Origin: Atkinsonella hypoxylon
Taxonomy: Eukaryota; Ascomycota; Sordariomycetes; Hypocreales; Clavicipitaceae
Reading direction: 5' to 3'
DNA length: 64,000 nucleotides
Assembly: GCA_000729835.1 (NCBI GenBank)
Contig: JFHB01000080.1
Span: forward strand, 1-64,000
Shown here: in pieces, positions 23,000 through 34,900 of the stretch
Layout of the letters: every line of letters begins with the position of its first letter
Numbering within the stretch: position 1 is the stretch's first letter
Notes under the pieces: generated by a model
Seen by the model: the letters and a program-made list of their open reading frames with translations, nothing else
The model's database searches: none
Told to the model about the DNA's origin: nothing
Position numbers and translations under genes: made by a program

Positions 23000-25672
23000 C
23001 TGGCGCGAGAGAATCTTCTCATACAACCTTCCGTAGCAAAGACGCACGAAAGGAAGACAAGAAGGATCCTCTGGCTTCTGTTCCTGGGAAACAAAAGTCG
23101 AAGAGAAAGGAAAAGGAAGAAAAAAGGACGTTGGGCCTTTTTGAAATCTTCTTTCTTTCTTGACGAAGAGGAACTTGTACTTGTCTGATGTGGTTGGAAA
23201 TTATTGGAGGAGGGAAGTCAGATTGGAGCGATGTGCAGACGCGCAATGGCTTTTGAAGGGCGAGACCTGGATTGGATGTGGTTGGCCTTGGTTGGCCTTG
23301 GTTGGCCTTGGTTGGCCTTGGTTGGCCTTGGTTGGCCTTGGGTCGTTGCGTTGTTGCACAGGGTGAGTGTATAAACTGGTCGTGTTTACTCCAGCCACGT
23401 TTTGTTTACTCTGGTCCAAAGCGGGATAGCTCGCTGCAACTCATCTCCACCCGAGCTAGCTCTGGCGCCTGTGTGTATCCATCCCTAAATGCTCGCAAGA
23501 ACTGTTCCGTCTCCCGAGCTTCCCATCAAGCTATCCATCCATCGTTAGCCAGTGATAATCATAAAAGGTGGCTGCTGAGGAGGTTGGAGTCCATTTTCAT
23601 TTCTGTTTTCCCGTCTCCATGCCAATGGAATGCGGGAGGCGGGAGAGAGGGGCTGGCACTAGGCACTAGGCGCTAGGCACCCGTCAACCCGTCAACCACG
23701 CAAGCATTTGAGACCAAGCCATGCCGGAGCGGCCAGCCCCGGCCAGCGGCACAAAGCATATGGAGTGCTCCCCACGACCTATGAAAGTGCCATCATTTCC
23801 GAGACCAGAGACCTCAAACATCGGATGCATTGTCTTGTTCTTATCCAGCCTCAAGACATTGGTTTTGCAGTGGTCGCTGGTTTTGTTCAGTCTCGCACAA
23901 TGCCATTATTGCTGTCCGTCAATAATTGGAGGAAGGCGCGATCGATGTCCTTTGGGTGTGGACCAAGGGACAACAACCTGGTTGCAGGCTCCACTTTTGC
24001 AGAGTCAGATACCAGGTACCTACCTAGGCACATAGAAGTACCCTAAATTTCACAACGAGAGCCCTTCAGCCCAGTATAATCGCTGACTAACTTGTAGCTT
24101 CAAGTACTCCGCACAAGGGTTCCTCTATCATCGTGAGATACTCGCATTTGTATAAGTACCTACCTACTCCTTTCCTCATGTTTACTTGATTCGCCAAGAA
24201 GCTATTAATTCGCGCCCGGCCTATCGCCTTTCGACACCACGCTCAAGGGATGATGGCAAGATGGCACGCGAGGGTCAATTGAATCTGACCCTAACACCAG
24301 CATCGCGAAGGGCCGCGAGGGTGAGATTAAATTGATCACCCTTTGGATGTCTTCTTGACATGAGCAGGCTCTTGGACTAGTTACCGACCAGACGCACCAC
24401 AACACGAGACAGAACCTTTAATATGTGCCTAGGTAGCTGGTAGATTGGATTGGGCACTTGTGCCGCCTGTGTTATGGCTAGTAATTGGGGGGCGGGTCGG
24501 GCAACCTGTCTTTTTTCAATTTTTATTTTTTGCACTTGTCGCCGCCAAGCTGCCGCGTAATAGTAATACTTCAGGGGCGCCCCCCCGGCTGAGCAGATAT
24601 ATACATACTGTAATCGTGTGAAACTGCCATTGGATTGACTGGGCCTAGCCTGCAGAATGTGTCAATGCTAGCCAAGCTGTGGCCCATCAATGATTAGTAG
24701 CAAGGTTTTTTGGACGCGTTTTTTGAGGCCGCCCACTTGGGCTCATGTGTCAAATCCCAACTTATCAGTGCGGCAGGTGCGATGCAGTGCCAATTGCCTG
24801 AGCGGAGGACCTATCCACGGGGCCAAGTTCATGCTCCTCGGCCTAATAGAGCGTCTCAAAGAGGGGATAGAAAGACTGTACGGAGTACATTCTTCGTGTT
24901 GCCAATTGGCCGTTTACGCCGAGGGGCCAGACGCGAAAAGCAACTTCCAGTTTCAACATGACGCCTTGAACATCCAACGTCTGCTGATGCTCCTTGCTGG
25001 CTCCACAACGTTGCTAGGGCAACCTTGGTGGATCCTGCTCGTGCACTATTTGTTACTGGATTTGATGTCGCTTGCACATTCTCGTTACGTCGAGGTTGAG
25101 CGGGTCCCTTGGATTCATTTGCCTCGGCCAAGAGAAAGAAGACGACTGCTGTGATTGCAAGCCTGTGACTGCCATTACCGCTACCAAACGAGCCGTTTCT
25201 ATCTTAAGTCGGGCGGAGATAACTGCTAGTTAAGTTAGACATTTCATTCTGTGAGCCTGCTATCCGACCGGGCTTTGCTGGCACATTATGAAGTTGTCTG
25301 CTTCACATTCGCTCATCGTGAAGTTTTGTCACAAAATTTTTTTTTTATCGGACTACAATGCACACTCAACATGCCAAGTTATTGGCAGCTTCAAGCTGAG
25401 TCAATATACCAGTTTGCATCAACCAAATGGCCTTCATGACATTGGAGCTTCTGTTCGCTGTACAACGCACTGTCAGCTGACGCTACACGTGATATCATGT
25501 CGTCAAAGTAGTTGAGTCAGTTCGGCGTGAGCTGCCCCGCGATGACAAAATGAGGTTTGCCCCACATAGCCGTATCGGACATGTGTATGGGAATCTACGT
25601 AGGACGTCGAAACGCTGTCGGCTGGAGACTCGTTGGTCGTGGTTAGATCTGGTTACTTGCAAGCTTCTCACG
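23000..25672. other. Spacer between divergent hex1 and rqc2
   Basis: This probably contains the hex1 5' UTR and promoter (poly-pyrimidine on the minus strand at 23095-23165), a perfect 10-bp tandem repeat at 23281-23340 and a TACGGAGTA nonamer at 24879. A 154-codon ATG ORF at 24690 resembles nothing I know and is not called. Confidence 0.55.
23281..23340. repeat. Perfect 10-bp tandem repeat, six units of GTTGGCCTTG
   Basis: Six identical decamers head to tail, with a partial unit just before. It sits about 280 bases upstream of the hex1 exons. Translating it gives only a WPWLALVGLG periodic artefact. Confidence 0.95.
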
Positions 25673-28600
25673 ATGAAGCAAAGATTCTCATCTCTCGATG
25701 TCAAGGCGAGTTATGTAGATCTTTCCTCATAACACTCCATTTTGACAGTCTTTGTGTGCCTAGGTCATCACACATGAGCTTAATCAGAGCTTGGTCACGC
25801 TACGTCTAGCGAACGTGTACGACTTGTCGTCCAGAATCTTGCTGTTCAAATTCGCCAAACCAAATAATAAGAAGCAGCTAGTCGTCGAGACTGGTTTTCG
25901 ATGTCACACGACCGAGTTCGCGCGCACAACAGCTGCAAGCCCGTCCGCATTCGTCGCTCGTCTACGGAAGCTGCTCAAGACGAGACGGCTAACATCAGTC
26001 ACGCAGGTTGGAACTGACCGTATCCTGGACTTTCAGTTTAGCGATGGCCAGTACAGATTGTTTCTGGAATTCTTTGCGGTAAGAAGACAAGCTTCTGTCG
26101 TCTTGCAAATAAAAATAAAAAAAGGGCTACCGCTAATGTTTGATCCAGAGCGGCAACATCATTCTCACCGATGCAAACTTGAAGATTCTGGCGTTATCAC
26201 GAAATGTGTCAGAACGTGAAGGACAAGAACCACAACGAGTTGGCTTACAATATTCCCTTGACAACAGGCAGAACTTCCACGGTGTGCCCGCTCTGGACAA
26301 GGCGCGGGTACAAGCCATTCTGAGAGCAGCCGTTGAGAAGGCTGCTACCAAGTCTGATATGTACAAACCCAAAGGAAAACCTGGTGGGGACTTGCTTAAA
26401 AGCTTGGGGACTTTCATCACTGAAATTCCTCCTGTCCTCATTGACCACGTCTTGCAATTGCATAAGTTCGATACCACAATAAAACCGGCCAACCTATTGG
26501 AAAATGACGTACTCCTCGATGAGCTCGTTCGACTTCTTCTTGAGGCCAAGTCCTCGATGGAAGATATAACGAGCTCCGATACGTGCACCGGCTATATATT
26601 CGCGAAGAGACAGGATAATGAACCAGCAGGTAACGAGAAAGACTCTGAGAATAAGTCAACTCAGCGTGAGGGTTTATTTTACGAAGACTTCCACCCGTTT
26701 ATTCCTCACAAGCTAGAAAAAGACCCAAGCATCGAAGTTTTAAAGTTCAATGGTTACAACCAAACAGTGGACGAGTTTTTCTCATCCCTGGAAGGACAGA
26801 AGCTAAAAATGAGGCTTGGCGAAAAAGAAGCCGCTGCAAAAAGGAAGCTGGAAGCCGCAAAAGCTGGCCAGGCTAAGCGTGTAGAAGGCCTGCAGGAGGC
26901 ACAAATCCTGAACATGCGCAAAGCTGCTGCCATCGAGGCTAATGTGGATTGGGTACAAGAAGCCATGGATGCTGTCAACGGGTTGCTCACACAAGGCATG
27001 GATTGGTTTGACATAGGAAAGCTTGTTGAGCGTGAAAAGAAGAGGAATAATCCCGTCGCCAGTATCATTGCTCTTCCTCTGAACCTAGCAGAAAACCTCA
27101 TAACACTACATCTTATGGAGGAGGCGGAAGAGGCGGAAGAGGAATCGGATCCATTTGAGACGGACGACAGCGACTCAGATGAGAAGGAACACACTCGTGC
27201 AAAATCCAATGCAAACGCCGACTCGAACAAGGCGAAACAGTCCTCGAAAGGATTGCTTGTGGAAATCAACCTGACACTCAGCCCATGGAGCAACGCAAGG
27301 GAATATTATGAACAACGACGGACAGCAGTCGTCAAGAAAGAAAAGACGCAGCAGCAAGCCACTCGTGCGCTCAAGAATGCCGAGCAGAAAATCACAGATG
27401 ATTTGAAGAAGGGGCTCAAGCAAGAAAAGGCACTGTTGCAGCCCATTCGAAACCAGCTCTGGTTCGAAAAATTCTTGTGGTTCATCTCGTCTGACGGCTA
27501 CCTTGTGTTAGGTGGCAAGGACGCTCTTCAAAACGAGATTCTGTACAAGAAGTATCTTCGAAAGGGAGATGTGTATTGCCATGCCGACTTGAAATGGGCG
27601 CCCAGCGTTGTCATTAAGAACAACCCCAGCACGCCTGAGGCGCCGATCCCGCCTGCAACCTTGGCGCAAGCGGGAAATTTATCGGTTTGCGCCTCCGAGG
27701 CATGGGACCAGAAGGCAGGTATGGGAGCTTGGTGGGTGAACGCAGATCAGGTTACCAAATCAGCCTCTGCGGGCGAGTTCTTGCCAACAGGCAGTTTTAT
27801 GGTGCGCGGCAAGAAGAATTTCTTGCCTCCAGCGCAGCTCCTTTTAGGACTTGGCATCATTTTCAAAATTAGCGACGAGAGTAAAGCAAGGCGCGTCAAA
27901 CATCGGATACATGACAACGACTCTGCCCTAGGCTCAGAAACGGGCACTTTGGTGGAGTCTAGAGGCCCACAGAGCATCGCATCAATAGTTCAATTTGATG
28001 GCGAAGGTCAGGAGCATGAGGCCGATAGTGCCAATGTAAGTGAAGATGATGGCCACGAAAAGGAGAATGCCCGCCACAATCCTCTGCAGGGATTCGGCAA
28101 CCAAACTCCGTCTGAGCAAGTTGAAGAAACCGTACGGGCAGTCTCGTCACTCCAAGTCGAAGACCAGTTACACCAGTCACCATCTGAGATAGAGGATCAT
28201 CTCCACAAGGGGGAATACGGTCACAAACGTGTTCATGAAGCCGACGTGTCGGAAGTTGAACAAGATGACATGGACGATATAAATCCACAAGAAGCTCGTA
28301 CCAAAACAACAGCTGGATCATCCCCTGTCAAAACACCATCCAGAGACAAAGTCGAAACTTCCAAAAAGGTGGCCCCTAAGCGCGGGCAGAAGGGCAAAGC
28401 CAAGAAAATCGCGGCCAAATACAGAGATCAGGATGAAGAAGACCGTCTCGCAGCCGAAGCCGTTATCGGTGCAACCATCGGGCAAAAGCGACTCGAGGCC
28501 GAAGCCAAGGCTAAAGCTGAAAAGGCGGCAGAGCTAGAAGCCGCCAAGGAGCGGCGCCGCGCCCAACATCACCGCCAGCAAAGGGAGATTGCAGAACACG

Positions 28601-29055
28601 AAGAGATCCGCCGCGTCATGATGGACGAAGGCGTCGAGGGCCCCGAGGCAGGCGAAGCAGAGCAGGCCGCCGCGCTGAATGCCCTCGTCGGCACACCTCT
28701 TGTAGGCGACGAGATCCTCGAGGCCATCCCCGTGTGCGCCCCGTGGAACGCCCTCAGCAGGTTCAAGTACAAGGCGAAAATGCAGCCTGGCCCCGTGAAG
28801 AGGGGCAAGGCCGTCAAGGAGGTGATGGAGCGGTGGAAAGTCGACTCTTCGCGCAAGGGGGCTGTGGATGACGCGGCGCGGGATTCGGAGAGGATGTGGC
28901 CTCGGGAGGTGGAGCTCATCAAGGCGATGAAGGTGGAAGAGATGGTCAACTGTGTGCCTGTTGGGAAGGTCAAGGTCGTGATGGGTGGCGGAGGTGGTGG
29001 TAAAGGCAAAGGTGGACAGATGGGTGGTGGGAAAGGAGGGAAAGGAAAGAAGTGA
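25673..29055 (+). CDS. rqc2: Ribosome quality control factor RQC2 (Tae2/NEMF, NFACT family)
   Basis: Exons 25673-25705, 25764-26078 and 26149-29055 give about 1084 residues. The N terminus MKQRFSSLDVK-VITHELNQSLVTLRLANVYDL is the family hallmark of the NFACT-N domain. A central coiled coil rich in Lys/Glu/Ala follows (EKEAAAKRKLEAAKAG). Next comes the NFACT-R domain (FEKFLWFISSDGYLVLGGKD, YCHADLKWAPSVVIKN), then a charged linker, and an NFACT-C domain (LNALVGTPLVGDEILEAIPV, APWNALSRFKYKAK) before a Gly/Lys-rich tail. RQC2 binds 60S subunits carrying stalled peptidyl-tRNA, recruits the Ltn1 ligase and directs C-terminal Ala/Thr (CAT) tailing. The first intron is GC-AG: exon 1 ends GTCAAG and the intron begins GCGAGT. 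Homologous sequence continues exactly at VITHEL, so the exception looks real. Confidence 0.95.
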
Positions 29056-29270
29056 ATTGCATGTTGCGCCAAGTGTAGTTGTACTTTATATGAGAACGAG
29101 AAATGGTGGATCGGAAACGTGGGGAAATCCCTGGACATGCCGAGTCAAGAATTCAAGTGTTTCTCTACTGCAATCACAAGTCAAACCAGCTGACGTATCT
29201 TTGATTCCTCCCATGTACACCTCGTGCCAGGCCCTACCAACCCATCTCTGAATTCCCATGTCGCAGACAA

Positions 29271-31891
29271 TCAGCGAATAATCTCCACCTGTTCCGGCAT
29301 CCTCGCAATACAAAGCTCCCTGCAGAACTGGCCCCATGGACCACTTGTGGCCCCCCTCACAGCCTCAGATAGATCAATGCCGTAGCGCTCCCGATACGCC
29401 TTCTTCACAGTCCGCATGTGGACCGCGTCCCAGTGGAAGCGGACGAGTCGCGAAACGAGGAGTTCTCGTCGGAGACTGTCTTTTCGAGAGGCGGTGAGCG
29501 CGTGGTTGAGGAGCAGGGCGTCTCGGACAGGCTTGTTGATGACGCCGTTGAGGATGTGGGCTAGTAATTCCCCCTGTGTCGACATTAGTATAGGTCCATC
29601 ATACGTGTCCAACGACCTTTGGACGAGGGAGGCACGTGTATATGAGTTCCTTGCTAGGAGGGAGGGGGTAACGAGATGCGTTTCTCCCCTTGGTGCAGTG
29701 ATTTGGTACGTACCACCAGATTCCCGCTCTTCTTAAGAGCTTCTCTCGCGAAGTTCGCCCGGTAATGATGCTCGTACTCTTGCAGCACGGCCCTCAGATG
29801 CGCATCGCTCCTCTTGACCACTATGGCTATCATGGCGCTCTCGCCGCCCTTTTCCGCCTTGACTGCCTTGCGGAGGTGGCTGACGTCTTGGTCCACGAGG
29901 TCGTGATCGAGGGGGAGCCTACGGCCGTGCGAGTCGTAGTCGTCCATCCTGCGCTCGTCGAGCACCATGAGGACAGCCTTTTTAAACTTGTCTTCTTTGA
30001 GCTCCGTCTTCATGCACTTGGTAAGGCTGTTGTCGTACTTCTTATCGGTGAAGGCGTCCTTGATGTGTCTGATCTCCTCGTTTGTTCGGCCCATGAGCGA
30101 CTCGATGAGGAGCTCGCGGCGCGTCTTGTCGCCCTGGTACCAGAAGTTGGCCCAGTAAGCTTCGGATTCCCATTTGCCGAGGGCGACGGAGTAGCATGCC
30201 TTCATGAGAATGGGGTCTTCGTCCTTGAGGCGCGCACGGATATGCTTGGCAATATTGACGCCCTTTCGGTCGGAGCCCGTCTTGACGATACGCTTGTACT
30301 CGGTGCGCAGCTCCATGACTTGTTCGTGGGTGAGGGAGGGAAGGATCTCCACGAGCGGCTGAGTGTCTGGGGCTCTGTCTCCCTTGAGAGCGTGGGCCAG
30401 CTGTGAGGCGATGCCCTCGGGATCGTGGAAACGTGCTCGGCGGCTGCGTTTTTTGCCGTCGCCTTCCATGTCGGAGCCGATAGGGGATAGCGCCTCGACA
30501 ATTCGTGGCTCGTTGTCGGGGTTTCTCGAGGCAAGGAGAAGGGGTGATGGCATGGGTGAGCAGTCTTGGTACGTTCCGTGGTATGATTCGAGGAGCGGAG
30601 AGGGTGGCGCGGCAGATAGAGACATGTTGGATGAGAGACCGCTCCCTATGGTCAGACTGGACATACGAGCGGTTGGTGGTTGTGGTGATCTATCGCGAGT
30701 GCTGCCTCGACGATCCCTCGAGCGGTCTCTTTCTTTACGATCAGGTTCCGGCACAAGCATGGACGGTCCAGGGGACTTGTCTCTTCGGCGATCGCGAGAT
30801 CGATCTCTGTCCCGGCTTCCAGGCTCTATAGTCAAGACACTAACTCCAGAGGCGCGAGGGTCCTCCCGGTAAGGCTGTTCGCGGCGTGACTTTGGTGCGT
30901 CCAATGTATCTTTAGGTGGACTGGGGCTGGGGGGCTGACGTCGACGGTCGCTGCCATTGCCGTCGTCGTCGTCCCGCCCATATCGCGAGGACCGCATGTC
31001 GCTGACATGGGAAACCGAGATGTAACTGCCATAGGTAGGAGGGGACGCTCGTCGTTGAGAAAGAGACGGTCCCGGGAGTTTTCCATAAGCTAGAGCATCC
31101 TCGTCTCGCTCACGTTTAGCACGCCTATCGCGCTCGCGTTGTTCTCTCTTCGAGTTCTTATCGCTCTTGGAGTACTTCTCGTCAGGTTGCCCTTGAGAAT
31201 TATCTTGGCCGTATGAGCGACTATACTTGTGGAGTAGGAACTTGAGTTTATCATCAGATAACTCTTCTCGAGTATCCCGCGAATACTTGTCCTTGGGAAG
31301 GGACGCTTGGTAAATTCTAGATTCAACATTATCCCTGCCGTACTGGTCCCGATGTCTCTCGGACCTACGACTTCTCGGACCATCGTCATAGTCGTCGTCT
31401 GATCTGTTGCGCCTATCATACTTGGAATCCCTGGGTTCAGCTTGGCGAGTTCGACGGTCCAATTCGCTGTCTCTCCTCGGGTGGTCCTCGTCCGGGAACG
31501 TGCCCGGTAGCTGGCTCGTGCTCTGTCGCTCTACCTGGTCCCGCGAGCCGCGGAAGGAAGTATCTCGCGGCGGCGAAGCGGTTCGATAGATTGAGCGTGT
31601 ATCGTCATAGCTGTAAAGAGATTGGCTTCCGGGAAGCATGGCATCCATACCTCCTTCCGCAGGGTAGGGCAATCCACTGCCGCCACTGCCGCCACCGCCG
31701 CCATACGAAGACTCTCTCCGGTGGCCTTGACGTAGGTAGCGGTCATTGAGGTCGTCCTCAGGGTAGACATAGCTTGGTTCTCGCATATCTGCCAACTTTG
31801 TCGCGCTCGAACGCTCAGGTTCATGTCTTGAGCGGCGTTCACGAGACCTCGAACGGTCTCGCCTGCGCTCGTCTGTCACGGCGAGAGACAT
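29271..31891 (-). CDS. Annexin-like protein with long Arg/Ser-rich N terminus
   Basis: Exons complement(29271-29573) and complement(29714-31891) give about 826 residues, starting MSLAVTDERRRDRSRSRERR. Roughly the first 500 residues are disordered, with many RDRSRDRR-type repeats and a glycine patch. The C-terminal third reads as annexin repeats: DPEGIASQLAHALKG..., MELRTEYKRIV, GVNIAKHIRARL, then DDYDSHGRRLPLDHDLVDQDV and a last repeat in exon 2 (LVRFHWDAVHMRTVKKAYRERYG). Typical type II calcium loops (GxGT-38-D/E) are not obvious, so calcium-dependent lipid binding may be weak or lost. The family resembles the large non-classical fungal annexins (Aspergillus ANXC4 type), from memory. A role in membrane trafficking is inference. 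Splice phase 0: GNLV to GELLAHILNG. Confidence 0.85.
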
Positions 31892-32365
31892 GAGAGCAAC
31901 ACGGAGGGAGGAATCAACAACGGCTGGTTGGTGGGGTTGGTGTCTGAAGCCTTTACTGCCGAGCGCTGGAGATTTGATTTTCTGGACGAGCAAGGACTAG
32001 ATGATGAGAATTGCCGCGGCAGCAGCGGTTCACACACAAGAAGCGCAACAATAGAGAACGGAGAGGTATTAATCTGCTGTTTCTCGTCAGAGTCAGCCGC
32101 AGATAAAGTCGCCAGCAACAGATCTCTTGTCAGCAAGCCGAGCCGAGCCAAGCCACGCCACGCCAAGCCCCTCGCGCAGTTGATGTCTCGGGCCAATGTG
32201 CTCAGCCGCGTACCGCCCAGCAGCGCACCACCCCGTGCACAGGGCACCGAGTACCACTAACGTTCGCTGGTCCCCACTATTATAGCGAGGCACTTCCAGC
32301 AATGCATAGTCTCTTTCAGGGCACTTGCACTAAGTGATATAGTTAGATTTAGCACCATGACAATC
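31892..32365. other. Promoter region of the annexin-like gene
   Basis: No gene. Contains a run of AGCC/ACGCC repeats (32130-32170), then the 5S rRNA gene follows on the plus strand. Confidence 0.5.
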
Positions 32366-32484
32366 ACATACGACCATACCTACCAGAAAATTCGGGATCC
32401 CGTCCGCTCTCCCATAGACAAGCTGGTAAGGGGCAGATTAGTAGTTGGGTCGGTGACGACCAGCGAACACCGGCTGTTGTATGT
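32366..32484 (+). rRNA. 5S ribosomal RNA gene (dispersed single copy)
   Basis: 119 bases beginning ACATACGACCATA and ending GGCTGTTGTATGT. The ends pair as helix I over nine positions (one G-U). Helix II is formed by CCTACCAG with CTGGTAAGG, leaving the expected bulged A. Conserved 5S words are present: GATCCCGTCCGCTC, then TTAGTAGTTGGGT (internal promoter box C region), then GACCAGCGAA. A T-rich pol III terminator follows directly (32484-32497). Dispersed, sequence-heterogeneous 5S genes are normal in Pezizomycotina; some copies are pseudogenes, but pairing here looks intact. Confidence 0.92.
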
Positions 32485-32497
32485 TTTATTTTTTTCG
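32485..32497 (+). terminator. Pol III terminator of the 5S gene
   Basis: A TTTATTTTTTT run directly after the mature 3' end. Confidence 0.75.
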
Positions 32498-32599
32498 GTC
32501 AACATCCATTTTTGTCTTCTTCTTTTCCACGTCAGAATAGTCATCCGGAATCTGGAACCCATGTCACATGGCTCTCCAGAGCGTGCGCAAGCGGCCAGA

Positions 32600-33967
32600 G
32601 AGGATGCTTCTCTTTACAACGATTGATGTCCTTGCGAATGATAGCCAGCTATTCCGCCCGGCTCTTGGGAATGAGCATGTAGCCCATTGCCTTCAAGATG
32701 GCCCAAAACTCGCCAAACTTCATACCATCATGAAGCTGTACCACAGGAGTCATTCCCCTCGTCCAGTCCAAAGCTGTGCTGAAGATTCTCATCGCGGCTT
32801 GCTGATACATCGGAAACAGGGCCAGTTTATCCAACTCCGTGTAAGTGAATTCACCGTCCCACGCACAAACCGCTTGAGCATGGGGGCGAATCTCGACCAT
32901 CTTCTCAAGCATGTCGTGTATACAACTCTTAGTTGTTTCGGGAACTGCCGAGTTCCATTTCCACATCCGTTACAAGTCTTTCGGCGGCGCAATCAATTTC
33001 TTCCAATGTCTTCTCAGGTGCAGATTGGAGTTGCTGCACAACATGCTCGAGCCGCACCAATAGCGCAAACACTACCCACTCCTCAATGACGGTTGAATCA
33101 AAATCTGCTTTGACCGAGATTCTTTCCTCTTCTATGTCCATATCCAGAACAAGGGCATGTGTGTTTGAACCATCGTTCTCGATCCCCATTGTCCCACGTC
33201 CCAAGTGAGTCCGATCCAGAATTGTGCGACTGGGGATGAATCACAACCAGTGTCTGGAACAAACAAGCCTGTCAGGTTCCAGAAGATATTTTGGCATTTC
33301 GATGCAAGCCCGCCTATTCGTCTGCGACGCATCTTGTTGAACCTACTTCAGATATTCAAAAAAAAAACCTTTTGACTGCTCGTAAACCTGACACGCCCGG
33401 GAACTGTTGTTGGTATGGTCAGTGCTGGCATTTGATCTATATCCGCGACAGGTGCATTTCTTCCAATTACGGTTGCTCCAAAAAACTACATCACTGGAGT
33501 TCGTCATGTGGCTGGCGACTAGTGCCCAAGCAAGACGGAGCAAGGTTGCCATCGTAATGTCTGTATTGCAGTTCCCACGCCTTTCAAACTGATGCGTGAT
33601 TGCTTGTTCCGCAAGCGGCTGCTTCACAGATATTGGTAGTGCCGGAAACGGAGCAGTCTCGTAGCCTTCCGTAAGCTTTCGCCAGTATTCTTGGGCCTCG
33701 ACGCCCAGTTGGCTTAGCATGCCTGATGAAGAGCTGGTACTGTGCCGGTGCGCTCATAGACTTTCCATAGTATGCCTTGTTAACCGCATCAAGAATGAGA
33801 GACATCGACCAGCCATCATAGAGCGCGTGATGGATGGTCAGTACGAACCACCTGGGCACACCCAATTCGTCCTTTGCGAGTGCAAATCGGACCAGCAGCT
33901 CCCCAACATTCATTGGTGTTGAGTTTGATTGCCTCAGCGTAGGTATGTTGACCGTCCGCCCAGACAA
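32600..33967 (-). pseudogene. Decayed NRPS fragment (condensation domain plus start of adenylation domain)
   Basis: Read right to left on the minus strand, pieces of one non-ribosomal peptide synthetase appear in order but in different frames. First is a condensation domain with its active-site motif intact, WFVLTIHHALYDGWSMSLIL (HHxxxDG; about 33815-33875). Then EYWRKLTEGYETAPFPALP (about 33640-33700) and ITMATLLRLAWALVASHMT. Next, near 33380-33470, the expected GRNAPVADIDQMPALTIPTT appears only after a frame change. The domain's C-terminal part ADFDSTVIEEWVV follows (about 33060-33115). Last is an adenylation start, AVCAWDGEFTYTELDKLAL (about 32820-32870), cut off after roughly 100 residues. 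Frame changes and missing thiolation and later domains show it is not functional. Known family: fungal NRPS, which load and join amino acids on carrier domains. Confidence 0.82.
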
Positions 33968-34255
33968 GCGTTGGCGAGTTGAAAACGTTTATTTACGAAT
34001 TTGTGCATGTTTGGCATGTAATTGAGTGACAAGCAAACATTTGTCTGGGACTCCCGACATCTTTAATCATGGCAAAAATACCCTTTAGTCTCTGGCCTCG
34101 CCTACAGCCTACAAACTTCCCACAAGTAGGGTAGCTTGCGAGCAGTCAAAGCAAACAATCTCTTCGTATGTCATCGAAACAGACGAAAGAAAGGAAGTTA
34201 TCAGTATGAAGATCTGCATTATCTCATTGTCCAAGAACGACGAGTCACAATTTAA

Positions 34256-34900
34256 GACGGTAAATTTATCCTTGCTTCCAACCAAGCTCGCGACGTTCTA
34301 ACGCATTTCTACCATGATGGCCTGCCGGGTCCAACTCAATATATTCCACAGTACCGTCATGAATTCATCAAGCGGCAAGTTACCAAGCATAATGCTAAAG
34401 CCGAGATTAATAAATTGTGTTGCAAGAATTTCAATGCGTTCATGTATTGCATAGTTGAAAGAGCATGCACATCCTACTTCAGATTTGGTCACTCACCAGT
34501 CATTCAGGGCGTCCATGTCGATAGCATTGAAGCAACCAAGCATCTCAAGTCTAAAAACGTCACGATACTGACCAATCCCGCCGGTCTCTTAGCCACAAGT
34601 AAGCTTGATCTAAGAGACAATGTCCATAAGCCGGTATTCAAAGTTCCCCACTACACATATAGCATGTATCCAAAGATCGTCAAGTACTTCCTTCAACAAA
34701 TCCGACTCCCTGGGATTGGATCGGAGTTTCCTATGACCAGGGGAGTAGTTGACAGCTCAGTCTTATCAATGTTCATTTTCATGTACAGTATGTTGATACA
34801 TGTAGGTGCTGGTATGGACCCTGAGACACTCGCAGAATCAGAACCCAAGAAATCGAGGCGTAGTAAGCTGACTCAATGTACAATCTCTAACTATGAATAG
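34256..34900 (+). pseudogene. Unidentified open frame, probably a gene remnant
   Basis: An open frame of about 214 codons runs from the stop at 34253 to the TAG at 34898-34900. It has no ATG until 34442, so the true 5' end is missing or in an unseen exon. The sequence is protein-like from its very start (ILASNQARDVLTHFYHDGLPG, then PQYRHEFIKRQVTKHNAKAE and GHSPVIQGVHVDSIEATKHL) with a hydrophobic stretch SVLSMFIFMYSMLIHVG near the end. I do not recognise the family. Its place beside the NRPS fragment suggests it belonged to the same decayed locus. Confidence that it was once coding is moderate; I make no claim of function. Confidence 0.4.

Noticed and set aside
24690..25154. 154-codon ATG frame between hex1 and rqc2
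   Set aside because: No family resemblance, no promoter signal, and an equally long frame exists on the opposite strand.
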